NCBI GenBank assembly: GCA_003242525.1
Contig: QGUU01000088.1
Location: 1 to 8,375, forward strand
Origin: Pseudomonadota bacterium
GTDB lineage: Bacteria > Pseudomonadota > Alphaproteobacteria > Rhizobiales > Rhizobiaceae
Length of the DNA stretch: 8,375 bases
Direction of reading: 5' to 3'
Shown here one piece after another: positions 1 to 8,375 of the stretch. Under the pieces are notes generated by a model. The model saw only the letters and a program-made list of their open reading frames with translations. It had not been told where the DNA came from and made no database searches. The position numbers and the translations under genes are program-made. Position 1 is the stretch's first letter. Each line of letters begins with the position of its first letter.

Positions 1-155
1 CCGCACACCGGATGTAAAGTCTTCTTTCCCAAAGGGGGAAGGGCGGCGGGCTTGCCCTTTCCCTCCGTACGGTTGAACAGTTGGGCCGGCTCTGGCCGCG
101 CCCGAAGCAGGGCAGGGCGGCGAGCGAACCGCGCATCCGGTAGCTGCGCTTCGCC
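1..155. other. Gene-free stretch downstream of holA with a G/C-run hairpin
   Basis: No coding region is supported here. The plus-strand frames either stop early or show no recognisable protein, and holA ends at 156 on the minus strand. The stretch contains runs of G and C that can fold. GGGGGAAGGGC (34-44) can pair with GCCCTTTCCCTC (54-65) across a 9-base loop, with one bulged base and one G-T pair. TTCCC (26-30) could alternatively pair with GGGAA (36-40). In related Rhizobiales holA commonly converges on parB, so a shared transcription end would be expected here. No clear T-run follows the hairpin on either strand, so terminator function is only a guess. The neighbouring gene to the left lies outside the window. 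Confidence 0.35.
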
Positions 156-2678
<2,523 letters not shown>

Positions 2679-2682
2679 CGCC

Positions 2683-3696
2683 ATGCCGCGCAAAACGATG
2701 ATCGAGGCGATCCGGGATGCCATGGATGTGGCCATGGAGCGCGACGAAAAGGTGGTCGTGTTCGGGGAAGATGTCGGCTTTTTCGGCGGGGTCTTTCGCT
2801 GCACCCAGGGCCTGCAGCAGAAATACGGCAAGAACCGCTGCTTTGACACGCCGATCAGCGAGTCGGGCATCGTCGGCACTGCCATCGGCATGGCTGCCTA
2901 TGGCCTGAGACCCTGCGTGGAGATCCAGTTCGCCGACTACATGTATCCCGCCTACGATCAGCTTACGCAGGAGGCGGCGCGCATCCGCTACCGCTCCAAC
3001 GGCGACTTCACCTGTCCGATCGTGGTGCGCATGCCCACGGGCGGTGGGATTTTCGGCGGCCAGACCCACAGCCAGAGCCCGGAAGCGCTGTTCACCCACG
3101 TCTCGGGGTTAAAGACGGTCGTGCCCTCCAATCCATATGATGCCAAGGGCCTGCTGATCGCGGCCATAGAAGACCCCGATCCCGTGATATTCCTGGAGCC
3201 CAAGCGGCTCTATAACGGGCCCTTTGACGGCCACTACGAGCGACCGGTCACGTCATGGTCGAAGCATGAACTGGGCGAGGTTCCAGACGGTCATTATATC
3301 GTTCCGCTCGGTCAGGCTATCCTGCGGCGGACAGGCGCGGCCATAACCGTGCTGGCTTACGGCACAATGGTGCATGTCGCCCTGGCGGCCGCAGAGGAAA
3401 TGGGAATCGATGCCGAAGTGATCGATCTGAGGACCCTGCTGCCGCTTGATCTCGATGCAATCGTTACGTCGGTGAAAAAGACCGGCCGCTGCGTGGTCGT
3501 GCATGAGGCGACCCTTACCTCGGGCTTCGGTGCGGAGCTTGCAGCGCTGGTGCAGGAGCATTGCTTCTACCATCTCGAAGCGCCGGTCGCGCGCGTCACG
3601 GGATGGGACACGCCCTATCCGCACGCACAGGAATGGGACTATTTTCCGGGTCCGGCGCGTGTTGGGCGGGCGCTGGTCGAAACCATGGAGGCCTGA
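2683..3696 (+). CDS. bkdA2: Branched-chain 2-oxo acid dehydrogenase E1 component, beta subunit
   Basis: This is the beta subunit of the E1 heterotetramer; it completes the thiamine diphosphate site with BkdA1. The product has 337 residues, against 339 in P. putida BkdA2, and aligns by eye over its full length. Recognisable segments are VVVFGEDVGFFGGVFRCT (24-41), PISESGIVGTAIGMAAYG (57-74) with Glu60 at the position that activates the thiamine ring, GGGIFGGQTHSQSPEA (120-135) with His129, LEPKRLYNGP (171-180), and the C-terminal transketolase domain with TGWDTPYPHAQEW (306-318). The frame is open further upstream to an ATG at 2614 inside bkdA1. The start at 2683 is preferred because it fits the family N-terminus, follows the bkdA1 stop by 4 bases and has GGGGG 9 bases upstream. 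Tight spacing on both sides indicates cotranscription. Confidence 0.95.
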   Translation: MPRKTMIEAIRDAMDVAMERDEKVVVFGEDVGFFGGVFRCTQGLQQKYGKNRCFDTPISESGIVGTAIGMAAYGLRPCVEIQFADYMYPAYDQLTQEAARIRYRSNGDFTCPIVVRMPTGGGIFGGQTHSQSPEALFTHVSGLKTVVPSNPYDAKGLLIAAIEDPDPVIFLEPKRLYNGPFDGHYERPVTSWSKHELGEVPDGHYIVPLGQAILRRTGAAITVLAYGTMVHVALAAAEEMGIDAEVIDLRTLLPLDLDAIVTSVKKTGRCVVVHEATLTSGFGAELAALVQEHCFYHLEAPVARVTGWDTPYPHAQEWDYFPGPARVGRALVETMEA

Positions 3697-3699
3697 ACC

Positions 3700-5079
3700 A
3701 TGGGCGAGCATGTCATCAAGCTTCCTGATGTGGGCGAAGGGGTTGCCGAGGCAGAGCTGGTCGAATGGCACGTCAAGGTCGGCGACCTGGTGCGCGAGGA
3801 CCAGATGCTGGCCGCCGTCATGACGGACAAGGCTACGGTCGAGATCCCCTCGCCCGCGGATGGGCAGGTGTTGTGGCTCGGCGCGGAGGTCGGCGACACG
3901 GTGGCGATCGGGTCGCCCTTGGTCCGGCTCAGGGTGGCAGGCGAGGGGAATGTTTCCACGTCAGCTGCAGTTGCTGAGCCGAAGGACGAGGACGAATCAA
4001 CGGAACCAGGCGCCACCGCCGAGGCAGGCGGCAAGCAGTCTCAAGATGCAGCCGCGCAGCCGTCGGCACCCATTTCTCCAAAAAATGTGGCCGAACCGGA
4101 ACGTTCCGGAAATCCGCAGACCATGGCCAAAGGCGTTGCAACGTACGGGGGAGTGGCCGTCAGCCGACATTTTCCCGCCGGGGTGCCGCGCCCTGCAGGT
4201 GAGAAGCCGCTGGCATCACCGGCGGTAAGGTTGCGGGCCAGGGAGGCCGGCATCGACCTGCGCCGCGTTCCGGGCAGCGGTCCTGCCGGCCGAATCACGC
4301 ATGAGGACCTCGACGCGTTTCTCACGCAGGATGCACGACCCGACTCCGCGCCAAGGGCCTATGGGCTGGCTCGCAACGAGACCGTGGAGGAGATAAAGGT
4401 CGTCGGGCTGCGCCGAAAGATTGCAGAGAAGATGCGGGTCGCAAAGTCCCGCATTCCGCACATCACCTATGTCGAGGAGGTGGACGTCACGGCACTGGAG
4501 GAGCTGCGAGCCGCGCTCAACGACAAGAAAAAGCCCGGCAGGCCGAAGCTGACGCTGCTGCCTTTCCTGATACGCGCCATGGTGAGGGCGATCGCCGAAC
4601 AGCCGAAGATCAACGCTCTTTTCGACGACGAGGCGGGAATCATCCACCAGCACGGCGGCGTGCATGTCGGAATTGCCGCCCAGACGCCGAACGGGTTGGT
4701 GGTGCCCGTGGTCCGGCATGCCGAAGCCCGGGACATCTGGGACTGCGCGGCGGAGGTGAGCCGGCTGGCGGAGGCGGCCCGTGCCGGGCTGGCCACGCGC
4801 GAGGAGCTTTCCGGCTCTACCATCACCATCACCTCGCTTGGGGCGATGGGCGGCATCGTCACCACTCCCGTGATCAACCACCCTGAAGTCGCCATCATCG
4901 GCGTCAACCGGATGGCGGTGCGGCCGGTCTGGGATGGAACGCAGTTCATCCCGCGCAAGATGATGAACCTGTCCTCCTCGTTCGATCACCGTGTCATCGA
5001 CGGATGGGACGCCGCCGCCTTCATCCAGCGCATCAAGGCGCTGCTCGAAACACCGGCGCTGATCTTCGTGGAGGAATAG
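3700..5079 (+). CDS. bkdB: Branched-chain 2-oxo acid dehydrogenase E2 (dihydrolipoyl acyltransferase)
   Basis: This is the structural core of the complex. It takes the acyl group from E1 on its lipoyl arm and transfers it to coenzyme A. The 459 residues show the classic E2 order: one lipoyl domain (about 1-80) with the lipoylated lysine in MTDKATVEIPS (Lys44); an Ala/Pro/Glu-rich flexible linker (about 81-168); a peripheral subunit-binding domain (about 171-208, ASPAVRLRAREAG...GPAGRITHEDLDAFL); and the acyltransferase domain (about 228-459) ending with the catalytic DHRVIDG (His430, Asp434). The segment VEEIKVVGLRRKIAEKM at about 229-245 marks the start of the catalytic domain. The start codon has GGAGG 8 bases upstream and lies 3 bases after the bkdA2 stop. 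A pyruvate dehydrogenase E2 is unlikely because the E1 genes in front are of the Bkd type. Confidence 0.93.
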   Translation: MGEHVIKLPDVGEGVAEAELVEWHVKVGDLVREDQMLAAVMTDKATVEIPSPADGQVLWLGAEVGDTVAIGSPLVRLRVAGEGNVSTSAAVAEPKDEDESTEPGATAEAGGKQSQDAAAQPSAPISPKNVAEPERSGNPQTMAKGVATYGGVAVSRHFPAGVPRPAGEKPLASPAVRLRAREAGIDLRRVPGSGPAGRITHEDLDAFLTQDARPDSAPRAYGLARNETVEEIKVVGLRRKIAEKMRVAKSRIPHITYVEEVDVTALEELRAALNDKKKPGRPKLTLLPFLIRAMVRAIAEQPKINALFDDEAGIIHQHGGVHVGIAAQTPNGLVVPVVRHAEARDIWDCAAEVSRLAEAARAGLATREELSGSTITITSLGAMGGIVTTPVINHPEVAIIGVNRMAVRPVWDGTQFIPRKMMNLSSSFDHRVIDGWDAAAFIQRIKALLETPALIFVEE

Positions 5080-5155
5080 CGGAGCATGACGCCATAGGCC
5101 AGCGGGCCATGTCGGCGGCATTGGGAATGGCCAATTCACCGTGAGAGCCTGAGCG
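5080..5155 (+). other. 76-base gap between bkdB and lpdV with short inverted repeats
   Basis: This is the only sizeable gap inside an otherwise tightly packed operon. It contains GGCC-agcg-GGCC (5097-5108) and ATTGG-N6-CCAAT (5120-5135), both able to form short hairpins, plus a weak Shine-Dalgarno GAGAG (5143-5147) 8 bases before the lpdV ATG. An 11-codon frame starting at ATG 5109 is too short and lacks a ribosome binding site. No promoter is evident, but an mRNA processing or stability element, or a weak internal promoter for E3, is possible. Confidence 0.3.
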
Positions 5156-6553
5156 ATGAAAGAAATCTCCTGCAAGCTGCTCGTCATCGGCGCCGGCCCC
5201 GGCGGATATGTCTGCGCTATCAGGGCGGGCCAGCTTGGCCTGGACACCGTTATCGTGGAAGCGGGAAGGCCGGGCGGAACCTGCCTCAATGTCGGCTGCA
5301 TTCCCTCCAAGGCGCTGATCCACGCCGCAGAGGAGTTTGAAAAGGCCTCCCATGCCGCCTCCGGCAAGAGCCCGCTCGGCATCACCGCCAGCGCCCCTTC
5401 GATCGACCTCAGCCATACAATCGCATGGAAGGACGGCATTGTCGGCCGGCTTAGCGGCGGCGTGGCCGCGCTGCTCAAGAAGGCCAAGGTCAAACATGTC
5501 CATGGTTGGGCCACGTTCCGGGACGGCAAGACCGTTTCCGTGGAAACCGAAACCGGGCAGCAGGTCATCCGGGCCGAGACGGTCGTCATCGCAACCGGGT
5601 CGGTGCCAGTGGAGCTGCCGTTCCTGCCCTTCGGGGGTGCGGTGATTTCCTCTACCGAGGCATTGTCTCTCGCCGAAGTGCCGGAAAGGCTTGCCGTGGT
5701 GGGCGGCGGCTATATCGGGCTGGAACTTGGTACTGCCTTCGCCAAGCTGGGCTCTCGGGTCACGGTGGTGGAGGCGCTGCCACGCATCCTGGCGCAATAT
5801 GATGCCGAGCTGACGCGGCCGGTGACCAGGCGTCTTGCGGCGCTGGGCGTGGAAGTGTTGACCGGAGCGAAGGCGAAGGGTTTCTCTGCGGAGGAGCAGG
5901 CCCTGGTCGTACAGACCACGGATGGCGAGGAGAGGAAAATCGAGGCAGATCGGGTCCTTGTGACGGTTGGCCGCCAGCCGCTTACGGAAGGATGGGGGCT
6001 CAAGGAGATCGACCTCGATATGGATGGAAAATTCATCCGCATAGACGATCGATGCCGCACTTCCATGCGCGGGGTCTACGCCATCGGGGATGTGACCGGC
6101 GAGCCCATGCTGGCGCACCGTGCCATGGCGCAGGGTGAGATGGTGGCGGAGTTGGTCGCCGGCCACAATCGGAGCTGGGACAAGCGCGCCATTCCCGCCG
6201 TCTGCTTTACAGATCCGGAGGTCGTTTCGGTGGGCCTGTCACCAGAGGAGGCGAAAGCGGGCAATGTCCAGGTCAAAACCGGCCTTTTCCCCTTCGCTGC
6301 GAATGGCCGCGCCATGACGTTGCAAGGCGAGGAGGGCTTTGTGCGCATCGTCGCGCGGGCGGACAACCATCTCGTCCTCGGCATACAGGCGGTCGGCCGC
6401 GGCGTGTCGGAACTGTCGGCTTCATTCGCCCTGGCAATCGAGATGGGCGCGCGCCTCGAGGACGTGGCCGGCACCATCCATGCACATCCGACGCTCAGCG
6501 AGGCATTTGCGGAAGCAGCGCTGAAGACGCTCGGCCAGGCGCTCCATATATGA
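5156..6553 (+). CDS. lpdV: Dihydrolipoyl dehydrogenase (E3) of the branched-chain complex
   Basis: This flavoprotein reoxidises the dihydrolipoyl group of BkdB and reduces NAD+. The 465-residue product shows the full glutathione-reductase-type layout. The FAD-binding GAGPGG is at 12-17. The redox disulfide is in [13 protein letters not shown] (Cys43 and Cys48). The NAD-binding [12 protein letters not shown] is at 181-192, and the second FAD motif [21 protein letters not shown] is at 308-328. The C-terminal interface domain has the active-site pair His444 and Glu449 in HPTLSE. It resembles P. putida LpdV (459 residues) in [18 protein letters not shown] and the ending LGQALHI-type tail, so it is an E3 dedicated to this complex rather than the general Lpd. 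An in-frame stop at 5150-5152 rules out a longer N-terminus. It is the last gene of the operon; a hairpin begins 3 bases after its stop. Confidence 0.94.
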   Translation: MKEISCKLLVIGAGPGGYVCAIRAGQLGLDTVIVEAGRPGGTCLNVGCIPSKALIHAAEEFEKASHAASGKSPLGITASAPSIDLSHTIAWKDGIVGRLSGGVAALLKKAKVKHVHGWATFRDGKTVSVETETGQQVIRAETVVIATGSVPVELPFLPFGGAVISSTEALSLAEVPERLAVVGGGYIGLELGTAFAKLGSRVTVVEALPRILAQYDAELTRPVTRRLAALGVEVLTGAKAKGFSAEEQALVVQTTDGEERKIEADRVLVTVGRQPLTEGWGLKEIDLDMDGKFIRIDDRCRTSMRGVYAIGDVTGEPMLAHRAMAQGEMVAELVAGHNRSWDKRAIPAVCFTDPEVVSVGLSPEEAKAGNVQVKTGLFPFAANGRAMTLQGEEGFVRIVARADNHLVLGIQAVGRGVSELSASFALAIEMGARLEDVAGTIHAHPTLSEAFAEAALKTLGQALHI

Positions 6554-6555
6554 CA

Positions 6556-6586
6556 GAAGGCCCGCCCCGATACGGAGCGAGCCTTC
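6556..6586 (-). terminator. Hairpin terminator between convergent genes, stronger for the minus strand
   Basis: GAAGGC (6556-6561) pairs with GCCTTC (6581-6586), and the interior also pairs (CGC 6563-6565 with GCG 6577-6579; CCG 6567-6569 with CGG 6573-6575), leaving an ATA triloop. In the plus-strand RNA two positions are C/A mismatches (6562/6580 and 6566/6576). In the minus-strand RNA the same positions become G-U wobbles, giving 14 continuous pairs. The position suits an end for both lpdV and the saccharopine dehydrogenase gene. Neither side has a proper U-run, so it may be an RNA 3'-end stabiliser or a weak intrinsic terminator. Confidence 0.6.
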
Positions 6587-6618
6587 CCCTCCCCCTCAGC
6601 ATGTGCAGATCAGGTCAA

Positions 6619-7722
6619 TCAACTGGCCAGCCGATATTCCTGCTCGGGCTGCGCATAGGCGCGGCCGAAGCGGTTGGCGAGGAAAGCCTCCAGCGCAATA
6701 TCCTCCTGGCGGATGAAGCCCCTCGCGGGTAGGGCGCCGTCGGCCAGCATGTCCAGAACGGCGCAGATGCCGGAAGCCGTGGTTACCTGGATTGCGCTGC
6801 GCACGGTAGCGCCAACGCGCCGGCTATAGATCTTGTTGGCATAGGTTTCCTGCATCAGCCGGCCATTCCGGCAACCGGAAACGGTCACGAAGACGATGAC
6901 AACGTCCTGCAGCGTCGTCGGCAGTGCGCTTTCGAAAATATCCTTCAGCACATGGCGGCGATGACGCAGGCCGAGATCGTTCAGCAACGCCTTCATGATG
7001 GCGGCGTGGCCGGGATAGCGGATGGTGCGGTAGTTCAGCGTGCGAACCTTGCCTTTCAGCGTCTCGGCCAGCGTGCCGAGCCCGCCGGAAGTATTGAACG
7101 CCTCGTAGGTGACACCATCGAGCGAAAATTCCTCGCGTTCCTCCAGCGGCGGAACCTCGACCAGCTCGCCCTCCACGATTGCCTCGCAGGGCTCGCAATA
7201 TTCGTTGATGACGCCGTCCGTGCTCCAGGTCAGGTTGTAGTTCAGCGCGTTGGAAGGGTATTGGGGCAGTGCGCCGACGCGCATGCGCACGCTTTCCAGC
7301 GTGTCAAAGCGCTTTGCAAGATCTGCGGCCACGATGGATATGAAACCGGGCGCAAGCCCGCATTGCGGAATGAAGGCGGTCCGGGCTTCCCGGGCAAGTT
7401 CCTTGACCCGACGGGTCGATGCGACGTCCTCGGTCAGATCCATATAGTGAACGCCTGCCGCAGCCGCGGCTTCAGCGATCCGGGTGGTGAGGTGGAAGGG
7501 AGCCGCACTCAGGACAGCGAACTTGCCGGCCAGCACCTGCTCCAGCGCTCCGGGTGCCTCGATGTCGATCTCGCGCCGCTCGACGGAATCGGGGACTTCG
7601 AGCGCGCCCAGCTGGGTGGCAGAGCGATCAACCACCGTGACCTTGTAGTCGCCCGTACCGGACAGCATGTCGGCGATGGTCGAACCGATCTTTCCTGCGC
7701 CGACGACAACGACGTCCTTCAT
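6619..7722 (-). CDS. Saccharopine dehydrogenase family protein (Lys9-like)
   Basis: The likely reaction is NAD(P)+-dependent oxidation of saccharopine to glutamate and 2-aminoadipate semialdehyde, the second step of the saccharopine route of lysine catabolism. The 367 residues start with a Rossmann nucleotide-binding motif, VVVVGAGKIGS (4-14), followed by VTVVDRS (28-34) and LSAAPFHLT (71-79). The second half has the saccharopine dehydrogenase C-terminal pattern: LTWSTDGVINEYCEPC (164-179), VTYEAFNTSGGLGTLAETL (204-222) and LNYRTIRYPGHAAIMK (229-244). The start at 7722 has GGGAG 7 bases upstream and places the Rossmann motif at the very N-terminus. An ATG at 7791 would add 23 unrelated residues. 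No lysine-ketoglutarate reductase lies beside it. Relatives include carboxynorspermidine dehydrogenases, so the substrate is probable rather than certain. It is divergent from an Lrp-type regulator. Confidence 0.82.
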   Translation of the reverse strand: MKDVVVVGAGKIGSTIADMLSGTGDYKVTVVDRSATQLGALEVPDSVERREIDIEAPGALEQVLAGKFAVLSAAPFHLTTRIAEAAAAAGVHYMDLTEDVASTRRVKELAREARTAFIPQCGLAPGFISIVAADLAKRFDTLESVRMRVGALPQYPSNALNYNLTWSTDGVINEYCEPCEAIVEGELVEVPPLEEREEFSLDGVTYEAFNTSGGLGTLAETLKGKVRTLNYRTIRYPGHAAIMKALLNDLGLRHRRHVLKDIFESALPTTLQDVVIVFVTVSGCRNGRLMQETYANKIYSRRVGATVRSAIQVTTASGICAVLDMLADGALPARGFIRQEDIALEAFLANRFGRAYAQPEQEYRLAS

Positions 7723-7848
7723 AAACAGTCTCCCTCGAGCTTTTATCGGATGGCGCAATCGCCAACCTGTCACATCGCATGATTGTCGCATCTTGCCTGA
7801 CGAAAGGAAGCATGCAATTCGTCAGTATGACGCTATCCAGGTGACGAA
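7723..7848. promoter_or_regulatory. Divergent promoter region of the saccharopine dehydrogenase and Lrp-type genes
   Basis: These 126 bases separate two divergent starts, a typical arrangement for an Lrp/AsnC regulator and its target. Ribosome binding sites are GGGAG on the minus strand (7730-7734) and AGGTGA on the plus strand (7839-7844). A GTGACA on the minus strand (7768-7773) with a GATAAA (7742-7747) resembles a promoter, but the 20-base spacing is too long for confidence. The half nearer the regulator is dense in TGACG repeats, described separately. Confidence 0.6.
7797..7848. promoter_or_regulatory. Candidate Lrp/AsnC operator with repeated TGACGAA half-sites
   Basis: CTGACGAA (7797-7804) has an exact inverted copy, TTCGTCAG (7818-7825). 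The second copy overlaps a tighter palindrome, CGTCA-gta-TGACG (7820-7832). A third TGACGAA (7842-7848) runs right up to the regulator's ATG. The repeats are about 20-24 bases apart, roughly two helical turns, as expected for a multimeric Lrp-family protein lying along one DNA face. The last copy overlaps the ribosome binding site, which suggests autoregulation. This is inference from pattern and position. Confidence 0.5.
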
Positions 7849-8298
7849 ATGACGACGAAGAATGCTGAAATGCCGACAGATGCCGATCAGGCACTGATTG
7901 CATTGCTGCGTGAAAACGCGCGGGCTTCCACCGCCGAACTGGCACGGCGGCTTGGCGTTTCCCGCACGACCGTGCAGAGCCGTATCGAGCGACTGGAGGC
8001 GCGGGGAGTCATTACAGGCTATGGCGTGCGCCTCTCGCCGGGCTACGAACAGGGGCTGGTCAAGGCCCATGTGTTGCTTACGGTCGCGCCGAAACAGGCG
8101 GACGCCGTTGTGCGTGCGCTCAGAGCGCTGAGCCAGGTGCGCACGGCGCATTCCGTCAGTGGAAGCTTCGACATGATCGTGGTCGTTGAGTCGCCCTCGA
8201 TCAGCGACCTCGACTCGTTGCTGGACCGGATCGGGGAACTGGACGGCGTCGAACGAACCCTGTCCTCGATCATCCTTTCCACCCGGATCGACAGATAG
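7849..8298 (+). CDS. Lrp/AsnC family transcriptional regulator
   Basis: This small DNA-binding protein probably senses an amino acid and controls the divergent saccharopine dehydrogenase gene and itself. The 149 residues have the standard two-domain form. An N-terminal winged helix-turn-helix (about 11-60) includes STAELARRLGVSRTTVQSRIERLEARGVITGY (27-58). A C-terminal RAM/AsnC ligand-binding and oligomerisation domain (about 68-146) includes the SGSFD segment (104-108) that resembles the family effector-site turn. AGGTGA 4 bases before the ATG supports this start; a second ATG at codon 8 is possible. It is somewhat shorter than P. putida BkdR (161) and does not resemble it closely outside the family motifs. 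It is also not adjacent to bkdA1, so I do not name it bkdR. A lysine-responsive role is suggested only by its neighbour. Confidence 0.88.
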   Translation: MTTKNAEMPTDADQALIALLRENARASTAELARRLGVSRTTVQSRIERLEARGVITGYGVRLSPGYEQGLVKAHVLLTVAPKQADAVVRALRALSQVRTAHSVSGSFDMIVVVESPSISDLDSLLDRIGELDGVERTLSSIILSTRIDR

Positions 8299-8315
8299 GC
8301 AGAATCGACGGGTGT

Positions 8316-8357
8316 CTGGCGGCCAGCCTTGGGCGGCGGGCCGGCTGCCCTTGCCAG
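8316..8357 (+). terminator. Possible hairpin after the Lrp-type gene
   Basis: Beginning 17 bases after the stop codon, CTGGC (8316-8320), GG (8321-8322) and CAGCC (8324-8328) can pair with GGCTG (8343-8347), CC (8348-8349) and GCCAG (8353-8357). This makes an interrupted 12-bp stem with a 14-base loop. There is no T-run after it, and the sequence is so GC-rich that chance pairing is likely. No other feature is visible up to the end of the window. Confidence 0.3.
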
Positions 8358-8375
8358 GCGCCGTCAGTGCCGGAA

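Noticed and set aside
5109..5144. 11-codon leader-peptide-like frame before lpdV
   Set aside because: It has no ribosome binding site and no run of regulatory codons, and its length is expected by chance.
4216..5589. 457-codon minus-strand open frame over bkdB and lpdV
   Set aside because: It is a shadow of two strongly recognised plus-strand genes and shows no domain of its own.
5033..6166. 377-codon minus-strand open frame over lpdV
   Set aside because: It is a codon-bias shadow of lpdV with a His/Arg-rich, patternless translation.
6952..7782. 276-codon plus-strand open frame opposite the saccharopine dehydrogenase gene
   Set aside because: It is antisense to a gene with clear Rossmann and C-terminal family motifs, and it has no recognisable domain.

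Overview
The window looks like chromosomal DNA from a GC-rich alphaproteobacterium, most likely Rhizobiales of the Phyllobacteriaceae/Mesorhizobium type. This is inferred from the DNA polymerase III delta subunit, the high GC content, the many open antisense frames and the Shine-Dalgarno use. It was not tested by any search. Six protein genes and one regulator gene fill almost the whole window. I see no tRNA, rRNA, CRISPR array, insertion sequence, phage gene or pseudogene.

Layout. Bases 1-155 hold no gene, only a candidate hairpin. Bases 156-1196 (minus) encode HolA, the clamp-loader delta subunit. A 255-base divergent spacer (1197-1451) separates it from a plus-strand operon, bkdA1-bkdA2-bkdB-lpdV (1452-6553). 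This operon encodes a complete branched-chain 2-oxo acid dehydrogenase complex (E1 alpha, E1 beta, E2, dedicated E3) in the gene order known from Pseudomonas putida. A near-perfect hairpin at 6556-6586 separates it from a convergent saccharopine dehydrogenase-type gene (6619-7722, minus). That gene is divergent from an Lrp/AsnC-family regulator (7849-8298, plus). The 126 bases between them carry overlapping inverted repeats built on TGACG/TGACGAA, which are good operator candidates.

How the genes fit together. The bkd complex converts the oxo acids made from valine, leucine and isoleucine into branched acyl-CoAs, with NADH released by the E3. The Lys9-like enzyme would act in the saccharopine route of lysine breakdown and release glutamate. 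The regulator probably controls its divergent neighbour and itself in response to an amino acid. The right part of the window therefore reads as an amino-acid catabolism block placed beside the housekeeping gene holA. The lysine-ketoglutarate reductase partner and a BkdR-like regulator adjacent to bkdA1 are not in the window.

I found no clearly new system. The points most worth a second look are the TGACGAA operator array, a palindrome 4 bases upstream of the holA start, a terminator hairpin whose pairing is complete only in the minus-strand transcript, and the direct junction of holA with the bkd operon.
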